Assembly (NCBI GenBank): GCA_964641965.1
Contig: CAZXLD010000020.1
Coordinates: 1 to 64,000 of the forward strand
From: JAJDFU01 sp964641965
Lineage (GTDB): Bacteria > Bacteroidota > Bacteroidia > Chitinophagales > Saprospiraceae
Length of the DNA stretch: 64,000 bases
Direction: 5' to 3'
Shown: in pieces, positions 43,915 to 54,395 of the stretch
Layout: every line of letters begins with the position of its first letter
How positions within the stretch are numbered: position 1 is the stretch's first letter
Program-made: the position numbers and the translations under genes
The notes under the pieces: generated by a model
Databases searched by the model: none
What the model was told of the DNA's origin: nothing
What the model saw: the letters and a program-made list of their open reading frames with translations, nothing else

Positions 43915-46224
43915 TTATTCCTTCCAGTTTACCGTTCCTACGCTAAGTTGCTGGGAATCGGTACCTATCATGACCTCAAACAATCCGGGTTCCCAAACAT
44001 AGTCCAGGTCATAGTTATAGAACATCAAGTCTTTCGTAGTAATAGTAAAGGATACTGTTTTGGTCTCACCCGGGCTGATCTCTACCTTTTTGAAACCCTT
44101 CAGTTCCTTTACAGGACGAGTAATCGAACCGACCAGATCCCGTATGTACAATTGAACCACTTCTTTTCCAGGTACTTCACCTGAATTCTTAACCGAGATG
44201 CTTGCGGTAAGGGAATCTCCGCCACTAAGCTCAGCACTACTTAAACTGATGTCTCCATATTCAAAATTGGAATAACTTAAGCCATATCCGAAGGGGTAAA
44301 GAGGTTCGTTGGAAACATCCAGGTAATTGGACTTAAATTTTTGAAACCAGTTTCCCTTAGACAAAGGTCTTCCTGTATTCTTGTAGTTATAGAAGATCGG
44401 AATTTGACCTGTATTTTGTGGAAATGTTACGGGTAACTTTCCCGACGGATTTGCATCACCAAACAGCACATCCGCAATAGCATAGGCCCCGTCGGTTCCG
44501 GGAAACCATGCGTTTAGGATGGCAGGCACATTATCCTTTGCCCACTTGAAAGCCAATGGCCTACCTGTAAATAAAACCAACACCAGGGGCTTGCCGGTTT
44601 CTGCCAGGGCTTCTAACAGTCTCACCTGATTATCGGGTAAATCAATATTGGTTAAGCTCGAACTTTCGCCGCTTGATTCAGCGGCTTCCCCCATAGCTGC
44701 CACGATCACATCCGATTGCCGCGCGACGCGCACAGCTTCCGCTATCATCTCTTCTTCCGAGCGATCGTCGCGATAGGTATCTTTTCCAAATGCACCTATT
44801 CGTTGCTCCAATTCCGGGTCCACAACAAAATTTGAACCACGTGCGGTGAGTACCTGTACATTTTCTCCACCTACTTCTTTAAGGGCCTGGAGTAAGGTTA
44901 CTGAGGACTTGTGATCTACCGCTACGGACCAGGTGCCTGCCATCTGTAGACTATTATCGGCCATCGGACCGATCAAGGCTACAGTTCCTTCCTTTTTTAC
45001 AGGAAGTGTTCCATTCTCATTTTTAAGTAGAACAAGCGTCTCCGCTGTCAATTCCCTTGCCTTTGCCCTGTTTTCATCTGTATAGATCTCCGTTTGAGAC
45101 CTTTGCTCATCGATGTACTGATAGGGGTCATCGAATAACCCTAGCTTAAACTTGGCTTCCAAAATCCGACGACACGCTTGATCAATAGCATCCATACTGA
45201 TTACCCCCTTCTCCAGTGCCTCCGGCAATTTATCAAACATGGCCTCACTGACCATATCCATGTCATTTCCGGCGTTGAGGGCCTTGGCCGCGACAGCAAG
45301 TGTGTCTCCAACACCATGGCTAACCATCTCGGTTACGCCAGTATAGTCAGATACCACAAATCCCTTAAAGCCCCATTGCTCTCTCAGCAAATCTGTCAAT
45401 AACCACCGATTACCCGCGGCGGGAATGCCATCTACGTCGTTGAATGAAGTCATAACACTCCCTACTCCAGCATCAATTGCGGCTTTGTACGGCGGCAAAT
45501 ACTCATTGTACATCCTAAGGCGACTCATATCGGTCGTTCCGTAATCCCGACCAGCTTCTGAAGCTCCGTACAAAGCAAAGTGTTTCACGCACGACATCAT
45601 GGTATTGGGTAGCGCCAAATCACCTCCCTGGTATCCCTTCACCATCGCTTCGGCTACTCTTGATCCCAAGTAAGTGTCTTCGCCAGCCCCTTCAGCAATT
45701 CGACCCCAGCGAGGATCACGGGCAATATCTACCATGGGGGAAAATGTCCAGGCAATGCCATCGGCAGTGGCTTCGTTGGCTGCTATTCTGGCTGTTTCCT
45801 CAACCAATTCCATATTAAAACTACTGGCGATCCCCAACGGGATGGGAAATCCGGTTCGATAGCCGTGAATCACATCCATGCCAAAGAGCAACGGAATGCC
45901 TAATCTACTTTCTTCCACCGCCACTTTTTGGGTCGCTCTAATCTTATCCAGTCCACGGATATTAAAAAGCCCCCCGACTTTTCCTTGCTTCACTTTTGCA
46001 ATAATCCCTGTACTTTTTGCAAGACCTGTATTGATATCGCCCGCAGAAGGCAAATTCAGCTGACCCAGTTTCTCTTCGAGAGTCATTTGCGCCAGCAGTG
46101 ATTCCACTCTGGCTGCGCGTGTATCGTCATCACGGCTATCACCGTCCTTTAATCCATCTCCCGGATTACAGGATACCATGATCCATACGAATAAAAGAAT
46201 AGAAATGCGATGAAATAATGTCAT
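43915..46224 (-). CDS. GH3 beta-glycosidase, lipoprotein
   Basis: A 769-aa GH3 with a lipoprotein signal (lipobox MVSC). It shows the same three-domain layout as its neighbour: KHFALYGASEAGRDYGTTDM, the nucleophile Asp in GFVVSDYTGVTEM (near residue 291), the alpha/beta sandwich with MGEAAESSGESSSL, and the C-terminal fibronectin-III-like domain (VVQLYIRDLVGS, LKGFKKVEISPGETKTVSF). It is the first GH3 in transcription order, about 340 bp upstream of the second. The two duplicates probably differ in linkage or acceptor preference. Confidence 0.93.
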   Translation of the reverse strand: MTLFHRISILLFVWIMVSCNPGDGLKDGDSRDDDTRAARVESLLAQMTLEEKLGQLNLPSAGDINTGLAKSTGIIAKVKQGKVGGLFNIRGLDKIRATQKVAVEESRLGIPLLFGMDVIHGYRTGFPIPLGIASSFNMELVEETARIAANEATADGIAWTFSPMVDIARDPRWGRIAEGAGEDTYLGSRVAEAMVKGYQGGDLALPNTMMSCVKHFALYGASEAGRDYGTTDMSRLRMYNEYLPPYKAAIDAGVGSVMTSFNDVDGIPAAGNRWLLTDLLREQWGFKGFVVSDYTGVTEMVSHGVGDTLAVAAKALNAGNDMDMVSEAMFDKLPEALEKGVISMDAIDQACRRILEAKFKLGLFDDPYQYIDEQRSQTEIYTDENRAKARELTAETLVLLKNENGTLPVKKEGTVALIGPMADNSLQMAGTWSVAVDHKSSVTLLQALKEVGGENVQVLTARGSNFVVDPELEQRIGAFGKDTYRDDRSEEEMIAEAVRVARQSDVIVAAMGEAAESSGESSSLTNIDLPDNQVRLLEALAETGKPLVLVLFTGRPLAFKWAKDNVPAILNAWFPGTDGAYAIADVLFGDANPSGKLPVTFPQNTGQIPIFYNYKNTGRPLSKGNWFQKFKSNYLDVSNEPLYPFGYGLSYSNFEYGDISLSSAELSGGDSLTASISVKNSGEVPGKEVVQLYIRDLVGSITRPVKELKGFKKVEISPGETKTVSFTITTKDLMFYNYDLDYVWEPGLFEVMIGTDSQQLSVGTVNWKE

Positions 46225-46728
46225 TGGCGCTAAGAATTTGTAACCCCCACAAATTATATACCTTTTTGCAACTCAGGTGCTAACATAAACAGATCCCATA
46301 ACAACCAGAAGCGATAGTTTTCAATCATCACAAATAGGTGCTCCTGATCGATAACAGATAGCGCAGCAGCTACCGGTTATGTTCGTAACTAGAATTCTAA
46401 TAAGGACCCTATTCTTCCACTAATACCGGTTTAAAACTAAAAAGTCGTAGACTGTTCTAATTGAATTCGGTCTAATTCGTCATCCTTACAAGAGAGCAGG
46501 CCAGAACCAAAGGAAATACTGTTAGACGACATATTACCCAAGTTTTCATGATTCATGTACTATTTCAAGGGTGACCTGCTTTTGCTGGTAGGCAGGTATG
46601 ACCTTTTTTAAATGTCCATTTATCATTGAACCCCTGTATTCATTGAGTTTCCATATCCGCGGGGGGGCCTTTAGACACACACCTACTTTATCAGGAAAAT
46701 TGCTGAGCAGAAAATGGTGGTATGTTTT
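46225..46728. other. intergenic region
   Basis: About 500 bp between two minus-strand genes. It should hold the GH3 promoter. A homopolymer run (GCGGGGGGGCC) lies near 46659-46669. No gene, hairpin of note or repeat was recognised. Confidence 0.4.
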
Positions 46729-47181
46729 TTATTCATTATTATTCCAGATATCATGTGTCGTTTTCCATTCGCCACTGGGTTGCTTTTGGAGGATATTCAG
46801 GTATTTGGAAACCGAGACTGTGGTGCTATCTCCATTTTTTGGGATGAGCATTACTTCAGCAGTGCCTCTTCCGAAAGCCAAGTCACCGGAGACCTCAACT
46901 TCATTATAGTAACTATTTAAATGGGTTTCGTACAGATCAAAAGTGGCTTGATAATAGGCTTCTACCTCCTCCGGCCCCACCCTGGGCTCCGCACCTGGAG
47001 CCATCAGGATTGCGTCTTCGGTAAAATACCCTGCTATCGCCTTGGCATCGCCCTCATTGAATGCCTGTGCTCTCGCTTTGCTCATAGCTTCTATGGCCGC
47101 AATATCTGAAGAAGCGTCTTTTCCCAACTGACATGAGCTCAAGAGTAGTACGATCATTACAGGGAAAAAAATGCTTTTCAT
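46729..47181 (-). CDS. SnoaL/DUF4440-like lipoprotein
   Basis: About 150 aa from the ATG at 47181 (MKSIFFPVMIVLLLSSCQ), a typical short lipoprotein signal; four extra codons upstream are not needed. The rest is an NTF2/SnoaL-like fold (EAMSKARAQAFNEGDAKAIA, YFTEDAILMAPGAEPRVGPE, EVEVSGDLAFGRGTAEVML, GEWKTTHDIWN). The family includes small-ligand-binding proteins and enzymes; the function here is unknown. It lies within the glycan locus after the terminator of the SusCD unit. Confidence 0.82.
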   Translation of the reverse strand: MKSIFFPVMIVLLLSSCQLGKDASSDIAAIEAMSKARAQAFNEGDAKAIAGYFTEDAILMAPGAEPRVGPEEVEAYYQATFDLYETHLNSYYNEVEVSGDLAFGRGTAEVMLIPKNGDSTTVSVSKYLNILQKQPSGEWKTTHDIWNNNE

Positions 47182-47373
47182 GTTGACCCTCACTCTTATT
47201 TAAGAATTGATTTAGACTTTTGACTCAAGCGGTCCCAAAAAGCTTACAAAGCTTGGCGAACCTTCTTTTGAAGGGGGTCCCGAAAGCTACAGCTTGAGAA
47301 AGGACCCAAGTCCAGATTTCACAAGACTTTGAGAACTGGCGAATTGAAAAAATTCACATCAGTTCAGATAAAA

Positions 47374-47408
47374 AACTGTTGGATTCCCCAAGGTAGAATC
47401 CAACAGTT
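47374..47408 (-). terminator. rho-independent terminator of the SusCD unit
   Basis: A perfect 13-bp stem: AACTGTTGGATTC (47374-47386) and GAATCCAACAGTT (47396-47408) with a 9-nt loop. On the minus strand it is followed by TTTTTTA. It sits 27 bp after the stop of the LamG lipoprotein gene and marks the end of the susC-susD-LamG transcript. Confidence 0.88.
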
Positions 47409-47434
47409 ATGATCCGGTAATCGACACTTAGAAC

Positions 47435-48517
47435 TTACGATTCATCATCAATGATCTGCTGAATCTCTTCCTGGGTTAGCGCTTTATTAAAGATCCGTAA
47501 TTCGTCCAATTGGCTTAGGTCAGAGTTGTGATCCCAATGGGTGAAGTTGGGAGCACCTGACATGATTGACATGACTTCAACCCCTTCCCAACTTGGACCA
47601 ACAAACTCACCTTCCCGCACAATGGTACCGTTGATATACACTTTATTCTCTGTTCCTGAAATGGTGAAAGCGAGATGTTGCCAATCTGTTGCAACTGCTG
47701 GATCAAGATCAGCAGCTTCGCCGCCATCAAACCAACTGTTTCCTTCACCGGTACCTGCATTCAGCTTGAACCGTTGATCGCTTTCTGCAGCTTCTCGAAA
47801 GAATTTAAAACCATTGTTCAAGGTAGCTGGTGGAGCATCTTCTCCCTCGGGTCCCATAACGAGAATACCTGCACGATTAGGCTCAGGGTTTAATTTGAAC
47901 CACATCACAGCCGAAAATTCATCGTTTGTCAAGCTGGCTGAAGGGAATGTCAAATACCCACCATCTGCGCCGGAGTAGGCTCCTGTACCAACTTTGGCAT
48001 CTGCTGTAAACCCTGGTCTACCCACTTCTGTAGCAGAAGTTAAGGTGATTAATTCCAAATATTCATTGTCGAAAGGCATGTAAAATATTTCGCCATCATA
48101 CCTTGGAGTGTAAGGCTCCGTTTTTTCGAAGTCGACTGAAGCTGAACTCGTTTTGCCTTCCCCATCCACTGCAGTAATGGTCAGTGTATGTGGACCGTTT
48201 GTCAGGTCTTCATAGACAACCTCATCAACTACTCTGCGAAAATCCCTGAAGTCGGATAGAGTAGCAAAAGTAGTACCGTCCAAATCCAGGCTAACCTGCT
48301 GTAGTAAGATGTCATCTGATGCTTCAAAGCTAACCGTAAGGTCAACTACGTCCTCTACAACCCGAATCAAAGTACCGTTTGTAGGGAAGTTGATTTCTAT
48401 CATTGGTTCTTCTAAATCAGGACCAGCCGGAACTGGTACAATGTCGTCTATGTAGCCTTCGGAACAGGCAACGGCCAATACGATTATAAAGAGCCAAATA
48501 AATTTGGAAAATTTCAT
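47435..48517 (-). CDS. LamG-domain surface lipoprotein (SusE-position protein)
   Basis: About 360 aa from the ATG at 48517 (MKFSKFIWLFIIVLAVACSE, lipobox AVAC), just downstream of the susD stop. An Ig-like domain (about 35-130) is followed by a concanavalin-A/LamG domain (about 150-345: FYMPFDNEYLEL, GGYLTFPSASLTNDEFSAVM, WFKLNPEPNRAGILVMGPEG, DWQHLAFTISGTENKVYING, LSQLDELRIFNKALTQEEI). Proteins in this position normally bind the target glycan at the cell surface together with SusD. Confidence 0.88.
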   Translation of the reverse strand: MKFSKFIWLFIIVLAVACSEGYIDDIVPVPAGPDLEEPMIEINFPTNGTLIRVVEDVVDLTVSFEASDDILLQQVSLDLDGTTFATLSDFRDFRRVVDEVVYEDLTNGPHTLTITAVDGEGKTSSASVDFEKTEPYTPRYDGEIFYMPFDNEYLELITLTSATEVGRPGFTADAKVGTGAYSGADGGYLTFPSASLTNDEFSAVMWFKLNPEPNRAGILVMGPEGEDAPPATLNNGFKFFREAAESDQRFKLNAGTGEGNSWFDGGEAADLDPAVATDWQHLAFTISGTENKVYINGTIVREGEFVGPSWEGVEVMSIMSGAPNFTHWDHNSDLSQLDELRIFNKALTQEEIQQIIDDES

Positions 48518-48533
48518 ACCTATCTGATTGTGT

Positions 48534-50111
48534 TTAACCATTGTTGTCGTGATCCTTCAATTGTGGTAATAAATCCAATTGTATAAGTGGATATGGCAAG
48601 AAACGATCGGTAGAAGGGTTATAGGATATATTCTCCGGCGTTGCATTGCTATTCCAGTTGATAAAAGTATGATTCAACTCATCTGTACGATCGTGTCTGA
48701 TCAAGTCGTAGAATCGAGTTCCCCATTCCATTCCAAGTTCTGCTAACTTTTCATCCAGGACGACGTTCAGGTCAACAGATGTAACCGCAGGCATCCCGGC
48801 ACGATCTCGGACCATGTTCACAGCTTCCTGGGCAGACATAGGCCCTGGATTTCCTCCCATGACTACAGCTTCAGCGTGCATTAACAGCATTTCGGCGTAG
48901 CGAAAAACCCTGAAATTGTTATTGTCACCATAAGCGGTACGACCCGGTGTGTAATGAATGGACGGATTGTAATGCTTCGCACTTTGGAAATTATACCTTG
49001 GATGATTATTAAAAATGTCACCATCGGGTGAAACATTCGTGATAAAATCAGGTAAGGGATTGTAAGCAGGGTCGTTTTCGAGACTTTCTATTCCATCAGG
49101 TGTGAAATTCACACTTCCAATGATCCGGGTTTCTTCTCCCCGATCAAGCATGAACTTGATGAATTTTTCATTAGGCTCCCAAAAGCCCCATCCACCACCT
49201 ATACCTTCTACAATAGGTTCATAACTGGAAGGTCCAAAGAACCACCAGGTATATCTAACATTGGTTCCTGAACTTTGGCCAAAATCAGAATACTGGAATT
49301 CGAGAATACTCTCATTATTGTTCTTTCCGGGAATCTTAAAGGCGTCATAAAAGTTGGGATCCAGCTCAAAAAGCCCGGAGCTAATGATATCGCCGGTTGC
49401 TTCTGCTGCAGCTTGCCAGTTTTTCAACTCCAGGTTTGCATGAGCCTTAATGGCTTGTGCAGTATACCGGGTCACCCCAAAATTGATGTCTGTCCGCTGA
49501 TTAGGCCGGACGGCCGGCAAAAGGGGAATCGCTTCATCCATGTCATCTGAAATGAACTGCATCACTTCTTCAAATTCAGTGACGGGTGCCCCGACAAGCT
49601 CTGTTGGATCACTGGTATCAAACAAGAATATATCTCCCCAGAGCCTTGCTAACTGTAGAAAGGTAAATGCACGCATCACCTTGATTTCTGCAATATATTG
49701 ATCTGCCAGCTGTGGATCGGCTCCGTTTTCCTTATATAAGAGTACTCCTTCGATCGCTCCATTGTATCGAATAATATCGTTGTAAAACCCTTCCCAGCTG
49801 GTGTTGTACAACCAGAAACTTCGATCATATCTAAATGCTTCCGTCTCTATCAGGGGATCCTGATCTCCTGCTGCATTGACATCATCTCCACGGACACCAA
49901 CGACACCGTAAGTTTCCCAATTAAACTGGTTGAGTTCGCCATATGCACCCTGAATCAATAACACCATGTCTGCACTTTGGGTGTAATCGATTTCGCCTGC
50001 CAGTTGCTCATCTTCCAATGGCTCATCTAGAATACCCTGACAGGAGGATGCCACTAAAAGAGGCAAAATTAGTACTGCGAGTACCTTGAAGGATAGTTTT
50101 TTTAAGCTCAT
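48534..50111 (-). CDS. SusD/RagB family nutrient-binding outer membrane lipoprotein
   Basis: A 525-aa lipoprotein (lipobox VASSC). It has the SusD features: N-terminal helical TPR-like region (YTQSADMVLLIQGAYGELNQ, YNDIIRYNGAIEGVL), YIAEIKVMRAFTFLQLARLWGD, TRYTAQAIKAHANLELKNW and the C-terminal FRVFRYAEMLLMHAEAVV and ELGMEWGTRFYDLIRHDRTD blocks. It forms the lid of the SusC transporter and binds the glycan. It starts 20 bp after the susC stop. Confidence 0.96.
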   Translation of the reverse strand: MSLKKLSFKVLAVLILPLLVASSCQGILDEPLEDEQLAGEIDYTQSADMVLLIQGAYGELNQFNWETYGVVGVRGDDVNAAGDQDPLIETEAFRYDRSFWLYNTSWEGFYNDIIRYNGAIEGVLLYKENGADPQLADQYIAEIKVMRAFTFLQLARLWGDIFLFDTSDPTELVGAPVTEFEEVMQFISDDMDEAIPLLPAVRPNQRTDINFGVTRYTAQAIKAHANLELKNWQAAAEATGDIISSGLFELDPNFYDAFKIPGKNNNESILEFQYSDFGQSSGTNVRYTWWFFGPSSYEPIVEGIGGGWGFWEPNEKFIKFMLDRGEETRIIGSVNFTPDGIESLENDPAYNPLPDFITNVSPDGDIFNNHPRYNFQSAKHYNPSIHYTPGRTAYGDNNNFRVFRYAEMLLMHAEAVVMGGNPGPMSAQEAVNMVRDRAGMPAVTSVDLNVVLDEKLAELGMEWGTRFYDLIRHDRTDELNHTFINWNSNATPENISYNPSTDRFLPYPLIQLDLLPQLKDHDNNG

Positions 50112-50131
50112 TTTCCTTTGCGATTTGGATT

Positions 50132-53100
50132 CTAAAATTTCACATTTAAACCTACAGTATAGACTGCCGGTATTGGATAAACCTGCCGGTCAATTCCATT
50201 CGGGACTTCTGGATTGAAACCGTTGTAGTCGAACACTGTGAGGGGCCGCTCTGCCGTAAGCGTGATTCTTAAATCAGGCATTGCAACTCCAAACAACGTT
50301 TTATTCACAATACTATACGCTAATTGGACATTCTGAATTCTCCAGAAGTCTCCATCTTCAATGTAGTATTCACTGCTATTCTGGTTCCATGGCTTTCTCA
50401 ATCCTGCAGCTGAAGGATAAATATTCGAAGTGCCCGCACCTCTCCAGAGATTGTTAAACAATTCTGCATCGATATTCGTATCGTTCGTGAATATCAATTC
50501 TCCCCTCTTTCTGTTCAGAATTTGATGCCCTGCTTGTCCTTGAAACAACATACTAAAGTCAAGGTTTCTCCATGATATGCTTAAGTTTATCCCATATGTG
50601 ACATCGGGGAGAAAACTTCCAATGGGTACCCGATCTTCATCATTAATAGCACCATCATTGTTTTGATCTTTGAAAAAGAAATCTCCGGGGTCCAAATTTG
50701 TAGCCGATAGGAATTCTTCGGAATAGCCACTATTCTGAATATCTGCCTCGCTCTGGAATACGCCGTTGATCTCGTATCCAAAAAAGGCCAGGTAATCACC
50801 TCCAACGATAGATCTTTGAAGGAATTCGCCACCGATCTGCTGAAATTCCTGGCCTCCTAATCCAAGCACTTTGTTGTCTAAGGTGGCGACGTTACCTCCT
50901 ATGGTAAAGAAGACCTCTCCAATCCGCCCAGACCAATCCAGTGCAACTTCCAATCCTTGATTCCTGATCTCGCCAATACTTCTACGCACAGCACCTGGGA
51001 TCAGGGGTTGCTCTATAAAAATGGATAAATTTCTGGTATCCCGAATATAGTAATCCGCTGTCAGGGACAATCGATTATCAAAAAAGCGGGCCGTCAATCC
51101 AAAGTTGGTTTCCACGGTGGTTTCTGGGCGGTCAATGAAGTCAAAGGTCGGATCAAACACTCGACCTTCTACCGGTGCACCATTAAATACGGTCAACCTG
51201 CCAGGGTTCAAAGTGGGCGCACCTACAGCAGCATTGATGGCGTCATTACCCAATTCCCCCCAGCTGGCGCGCAGCTTAAGAAAATTGATTGCATTTACAT
51301 TAAAGAAGGACTCTTCAGATAAAACCCAACCCACCCCTACAGTGGCGAAGTCATTCCATTTAGTCTGGAATTTGTTATTCCCATCGACTCTGTAGGTAGC
51401 ATATACCAGATACCTGTCAGCAAAATTGTAAGATAATCGACCAAAAAAGGAATTGAAAAACAACTTTGAGCCAAAGTCTCCGATTCCATTTTGATCAAAA
51501 TTAAGTGCACGATTCAAATACCAAAGCTCTTCATTGTCCCGCGATGGATCGGGGTCTAGTTCAGTTCCCCGTGCAAACAAGCCTTGGACATATTCACTTC
51601 GAAACTCTTGACCTGCAGTAACCACTACTTTATGCAAACCGAAGTTTTGATTGTAGGTTAAGACGTTGTTCCATACCTGATCGAATCGGGTCTGGTGATT
51701 TCGGCTAATATTGGAAACTACCTCAGTAACTCCATCATTAAAAGCAAAATTGACAGTACGGTTATTTAAATTCTCAAAATTGTAATTGTACTGTGACCTG
51801 AAGGTTAACCTATTGGGTATGATCTCTGCGGAGATATAAAGGTTACCTACGAGTGTTCCGGACTCATTTCTGTTGTCATTGAATTGTAGCGCATAAAACG
51901 GGTTCTGCCGGCCTCGATAACCAATTACTTGTGCATTGGATAGCTGGTTGGTCGCCCCTTCATTCAATGAATCCAATTTGGGAATAATTGGGGTGGAATG
52001 GTAAGCTGTAAACCAAGCGGAGTTATTCCCGTCAAAACGGCGAGCCAGCCCAATGTTAATGTTTCCACCTATCTGCAGCCAATCGTTCAGGAAAGCATCA
52101 AGGCGGGTTCTGATATTAAACCGCTGAAATTCATTGCGAGTTTCATTCAATAAGCCTTGTTGATCAATGTACCCCAGACTTACTGCATATTTCGTTTTAG
52201 TCGTTCCCCCTCTAAAAGATAAATTATGGCTCTGAATAGGAGCAGGGTCCATGATCAAATCGTACCAATCGGTATTCACGTTAGGTAGGTTAGGGTCAAC
52301 CGTACTTCGTCCATACTGCTGTATCGCATTTTCTATGAATCCCTGATCCGCACTCGATCCCGTTTCTTGGATATATTGAAAAAACTGTTGAGTGTTGGAC
52401 ATCTGAATGACATTCTGCGGGTTTTGGATCCCATAGTATCCATCATAAACGATCTCAGGAGCTTGGTCGAATGAGCCTGACTTCGTCGTGATCAATACCA
52501 CGCCGTTACCTGCCCGAACCCCATAAATCGCCGCAGAAGACGCATCCTTGAGTACAGATAGCGTTTCAATATCCGCCGGGTTAAGAAAATCAATATCGTC
52601 TACAAACATTCCATCAACAACGAATAAAGGTGCTCCAGCTCCTTCAAAGGAGCCGATTCCGCGTATTCGCACCGTTGGTGCCCCCCCGGGGGCTCCGTTA
52701 CTTACGATCTGTACGCCGGCGACTCTACCTTGCAGCGACTGCATCGCTTGTGGTGTGGGTGTTTTTACGATATCCTTAGACTCTACTGTAGAGATTGCTG
52801 AAATCACATCGCGATCCCGTTGAACTCCATATCCAACAACGACTATCTCATCCAGCATAGAACCTGGTTCAAGAAGAATGCTGTAGGAATCCGCAGTGGT
52901 CAAGGTAATGATCTGGTCTGTGTAGCCGGTATACGAAATCCGAATTTCACTGATCCCTTCTTGTAGATCGAATGAAAAAGCTCCATTTAGGTCAGTCACG
53001 GTACCTGTATTAGTACCTGCGGCCAATATGTTGGCCCCGATCAGAGGTTCCCCTGTCCTGGAATCAGTAACAGTACCCGTGATGGTACGCTGTGCCCAGG

Positions 53101-53176
53101 TAAATTGGACAAGCGCAAGGCCGAGCAACACGAGAATCCACCTGGACCTTTGGGCGTGGTAAACTTTTTTATTCAT
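50132..53176 (-). CDS. SusC/RagA family TonB-dependent transporter
   Basis: About 1014 aa from the ATG at 53176 (MNKKVYHAQRSRWILVLLGL), chosen because it opens a signal peptide ending near FTWAQ; 49 in-frame codons upstream look non-coding. A carboxypeptidase-D-like domain (ITGTVTDSRTGEPLIGANIL) is followed by the plug (LDEIVVVGYGVQRDRDVISA, APLFVVDGMFVDDIDFLNPA, NGVVLITTKSG) and a 22-strand barrel ending at YTVGLNVKF. It imports the oligosaccharide captured with SusD, energised by TonB-ExbBD encoded elsewhere. There is no N-terminal STN signalling domain, so control is not by a FecR-type anti-sigma route. Confidence 0.96.
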   Translation of the reverse strand: MNKKVYHAQRSRWILVLLGLALVQFTWAQRTITGTVTDSRTGEPLIGANILAAGTNTGTVTDLNGAFSFDLQEGISEIRISYTGYTDQIITLTTADSYSILLEPGSMLDEIVVVGYGVQRDRDVISAISTVESKDIVKTPTPQAMQSLQGRVAGVQIVSNGAPGGAPTVRIRGIGSFEGAGAPLFVVDGMFVDDIDFLNPADIETLSVLKDASSAAIYGVRAGNGVVLITTKSGSFDQAPEIVYDGYYGIQNPQNVIQMSNTQQFFQYIQETGSSADQGFIENAIQQYGRSTVDPNLPNVNTDWYDLIMDPAPIQSHNLSFRGGTTKTKYAVSLGYIDQQGLLNETRNEFQRFNIRTRLDAFLNDWLQIGGNINIGLARRFDGNNSAWFTAYHSTPIIPKLDSLNEGATNQLSNAQVIGYRGRQNPFYALQFNDNRNESGTLVGNLYISAEIIPNRLTFRSQYNYNFENLNNRTVNFAFNDGVTEVVSNISRNHQTRFDQVWNNVLTYNQNFGLHKVVVTAGQEFRSEYVQGLFARGTELDPDPSRDNEELWYLNRALNFDQNGIGDFGSKLFFNSFFGRLSYNFADRYLVYATYRVDGNNKFQTKWNDFATVGVGWVLSEESFFNVNAINFLKLRASWGELGNDAINAAVGAPTLNPGRLTVFNGAPVEGRVFDPTFDFIDRPETTVETNFGLTARFFDNRLSLTADYYIRDTRNLSIFIEQPLIPGAVRRSIGEIRNQGLEVALDWSGRIGEVFFTIGGNVATLDNKVLGLGGQEFQQIGGEFLQRSIVGGDYLAFFGYEINGVFQSEADIQNSGYSEEFLSATNLDPGDFFFKDQNNDGAINDEDRVPIGSFLPDVTYGINLSISWRNLDFSMLFQGQAGHQILNRKRGELIFTNDTNIDAELFNNLWRGAGTSNIYPSAAGLRKPWNQNSSEYYIEDGDFWRIQNVQLAYSIVNKTLFGVAMPDLRITLTAERPLTVFDYNGFNPEVPNGIDRQVYPIPAVYTVGLNVKF

Positions 53177-54395
53177 ACAATATGTTTGTTTGATTAGTGA
53201 GTGTTTAGGAGTACTTGGTTTTCGGTAGTTGAATGGGTTCCGCCATTGATTCACAAATAAATTGAAAAAAGACCACATAACTAAACCCAATAGAACCCCT
53301 TGTTGTAAATAACAGAAATTCAATGAGTTAGATTCGGTTCTACGAAAACTTGGGGTAACAATTTACAGTTGACCATTCTAAACTATGATCCGAAGTAGAT
53401 GGGAGCCTAGGCTCGAGAAGCAAGGCTTTTTAGACTCTTCTCTCGACTCCTGACTCCGACGTGCCGTTAGTCATAATTAAGAAGTCAACTTTCTTTTGAC
53501 CCTAAGTTTGATGAACAATTCGGTTAGGAAATAGGGGTGTTTGATTTTTGCTAGTCAATTGGAAAAAGATGAAAATTCCATGCGCTCATAATTACCCATT
53601 TTGGATAACCTGATAGTTACAAGTGTGTTATGCTCGAAAGTGCCGAAAACAAATTTTTATTTGCAAATTTTTCTTCCTCAACTGAACGCTAGCAACTCTG
53701 CTGACAAATTACGAAATTTTGTAAGGGAATGAAATCCTTTACACAAGCTACAATGATGCTGGTTTCCCAAGTGGTGGCGCCCAATTTCTGCAGGTTTATT
53801 GCCAATAGCCTAAGAAGTACACTTTGTGGCCTTACCCATGTGGAGTAGCCAGAGTTCCCGTTAAGTCATCCTTGAGCCAATTGGGCAAACACACGACATA
53901 TGTTGCGCTTATGAAGTGGGATGTGCATCTGCACGTTAACCTGAAGGCACCACCACAAAGGAGAAGTTGCTGCACTCCTGGTTGAAAATATGGTCAGGAC
54001 CTTTAGTATAGGTGTGATTACTGATGGGAAAGCCTACAATAAATGTCTTCTACAAGGACGGGGCTTGCCGCGATCTTCAGTATTCAGGATTCATTGGGTT
54101 ATTGGTGGTCTATCCGTAGCCACCATTAACTCCTACGATTGGGTTATTCCGGTATAGACGGAATTAAGTCCGGAAATCGCATACTCTTTGGGCCTGATTA
54201 TCAATTCTTTAGGTAATGATTTCGATTCCGCTATGTCGATTGGCACAGGTGTGAGGATATATAGGAGAAAGAGGAAGAACCAGTGGCTCAAACGACTGCA
54301 ATTCAGGGATTTTTTATATTTTTCGATCCATCAGCGAATTATATTCGCTAGGGTTTATCAACATTTTACGATTATCGAATTCAAAAAGAAATAAG
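53177..54395. other. 1.2-kb non-coding region upstream of susC
   Basis: Between the divergent susC and anchor-J lipoprotein genes. The segment nearest susC is AT-rich and should carry the locus promoter. Around 53730-54190 the base composition looks gene-like, and short open stretches appear in several frames on both strands, but all are broken by stops and none was recognised, so it may be a decayed gene or insertion. The frame 54188-54394 (68 codons, plus) was not accepted as a gene. No hybrid two-component, AraC or ECF regulator of the locus is present here. Confidence 0.45.

Noticed and set aside
43822..44184. 120-codon open frame on the plus strand
   Set aside because: Antisense to the GH3 gene over most of its length and without motifs.
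41344..46224. duplication of GH3 genes as a sign of assembly error
   Set aside because: The two genes are clearly divergent along their length with different lipoprotein signals and intergenic DNA, so it is a real paralogous pair.
53700..54190. possible transposase remnant upstream of susC
   Set aside because: No DDE or other transposase motif could be found in any frame, and no terminal inverted repeats bound the segment; left as an unexplained stretch.
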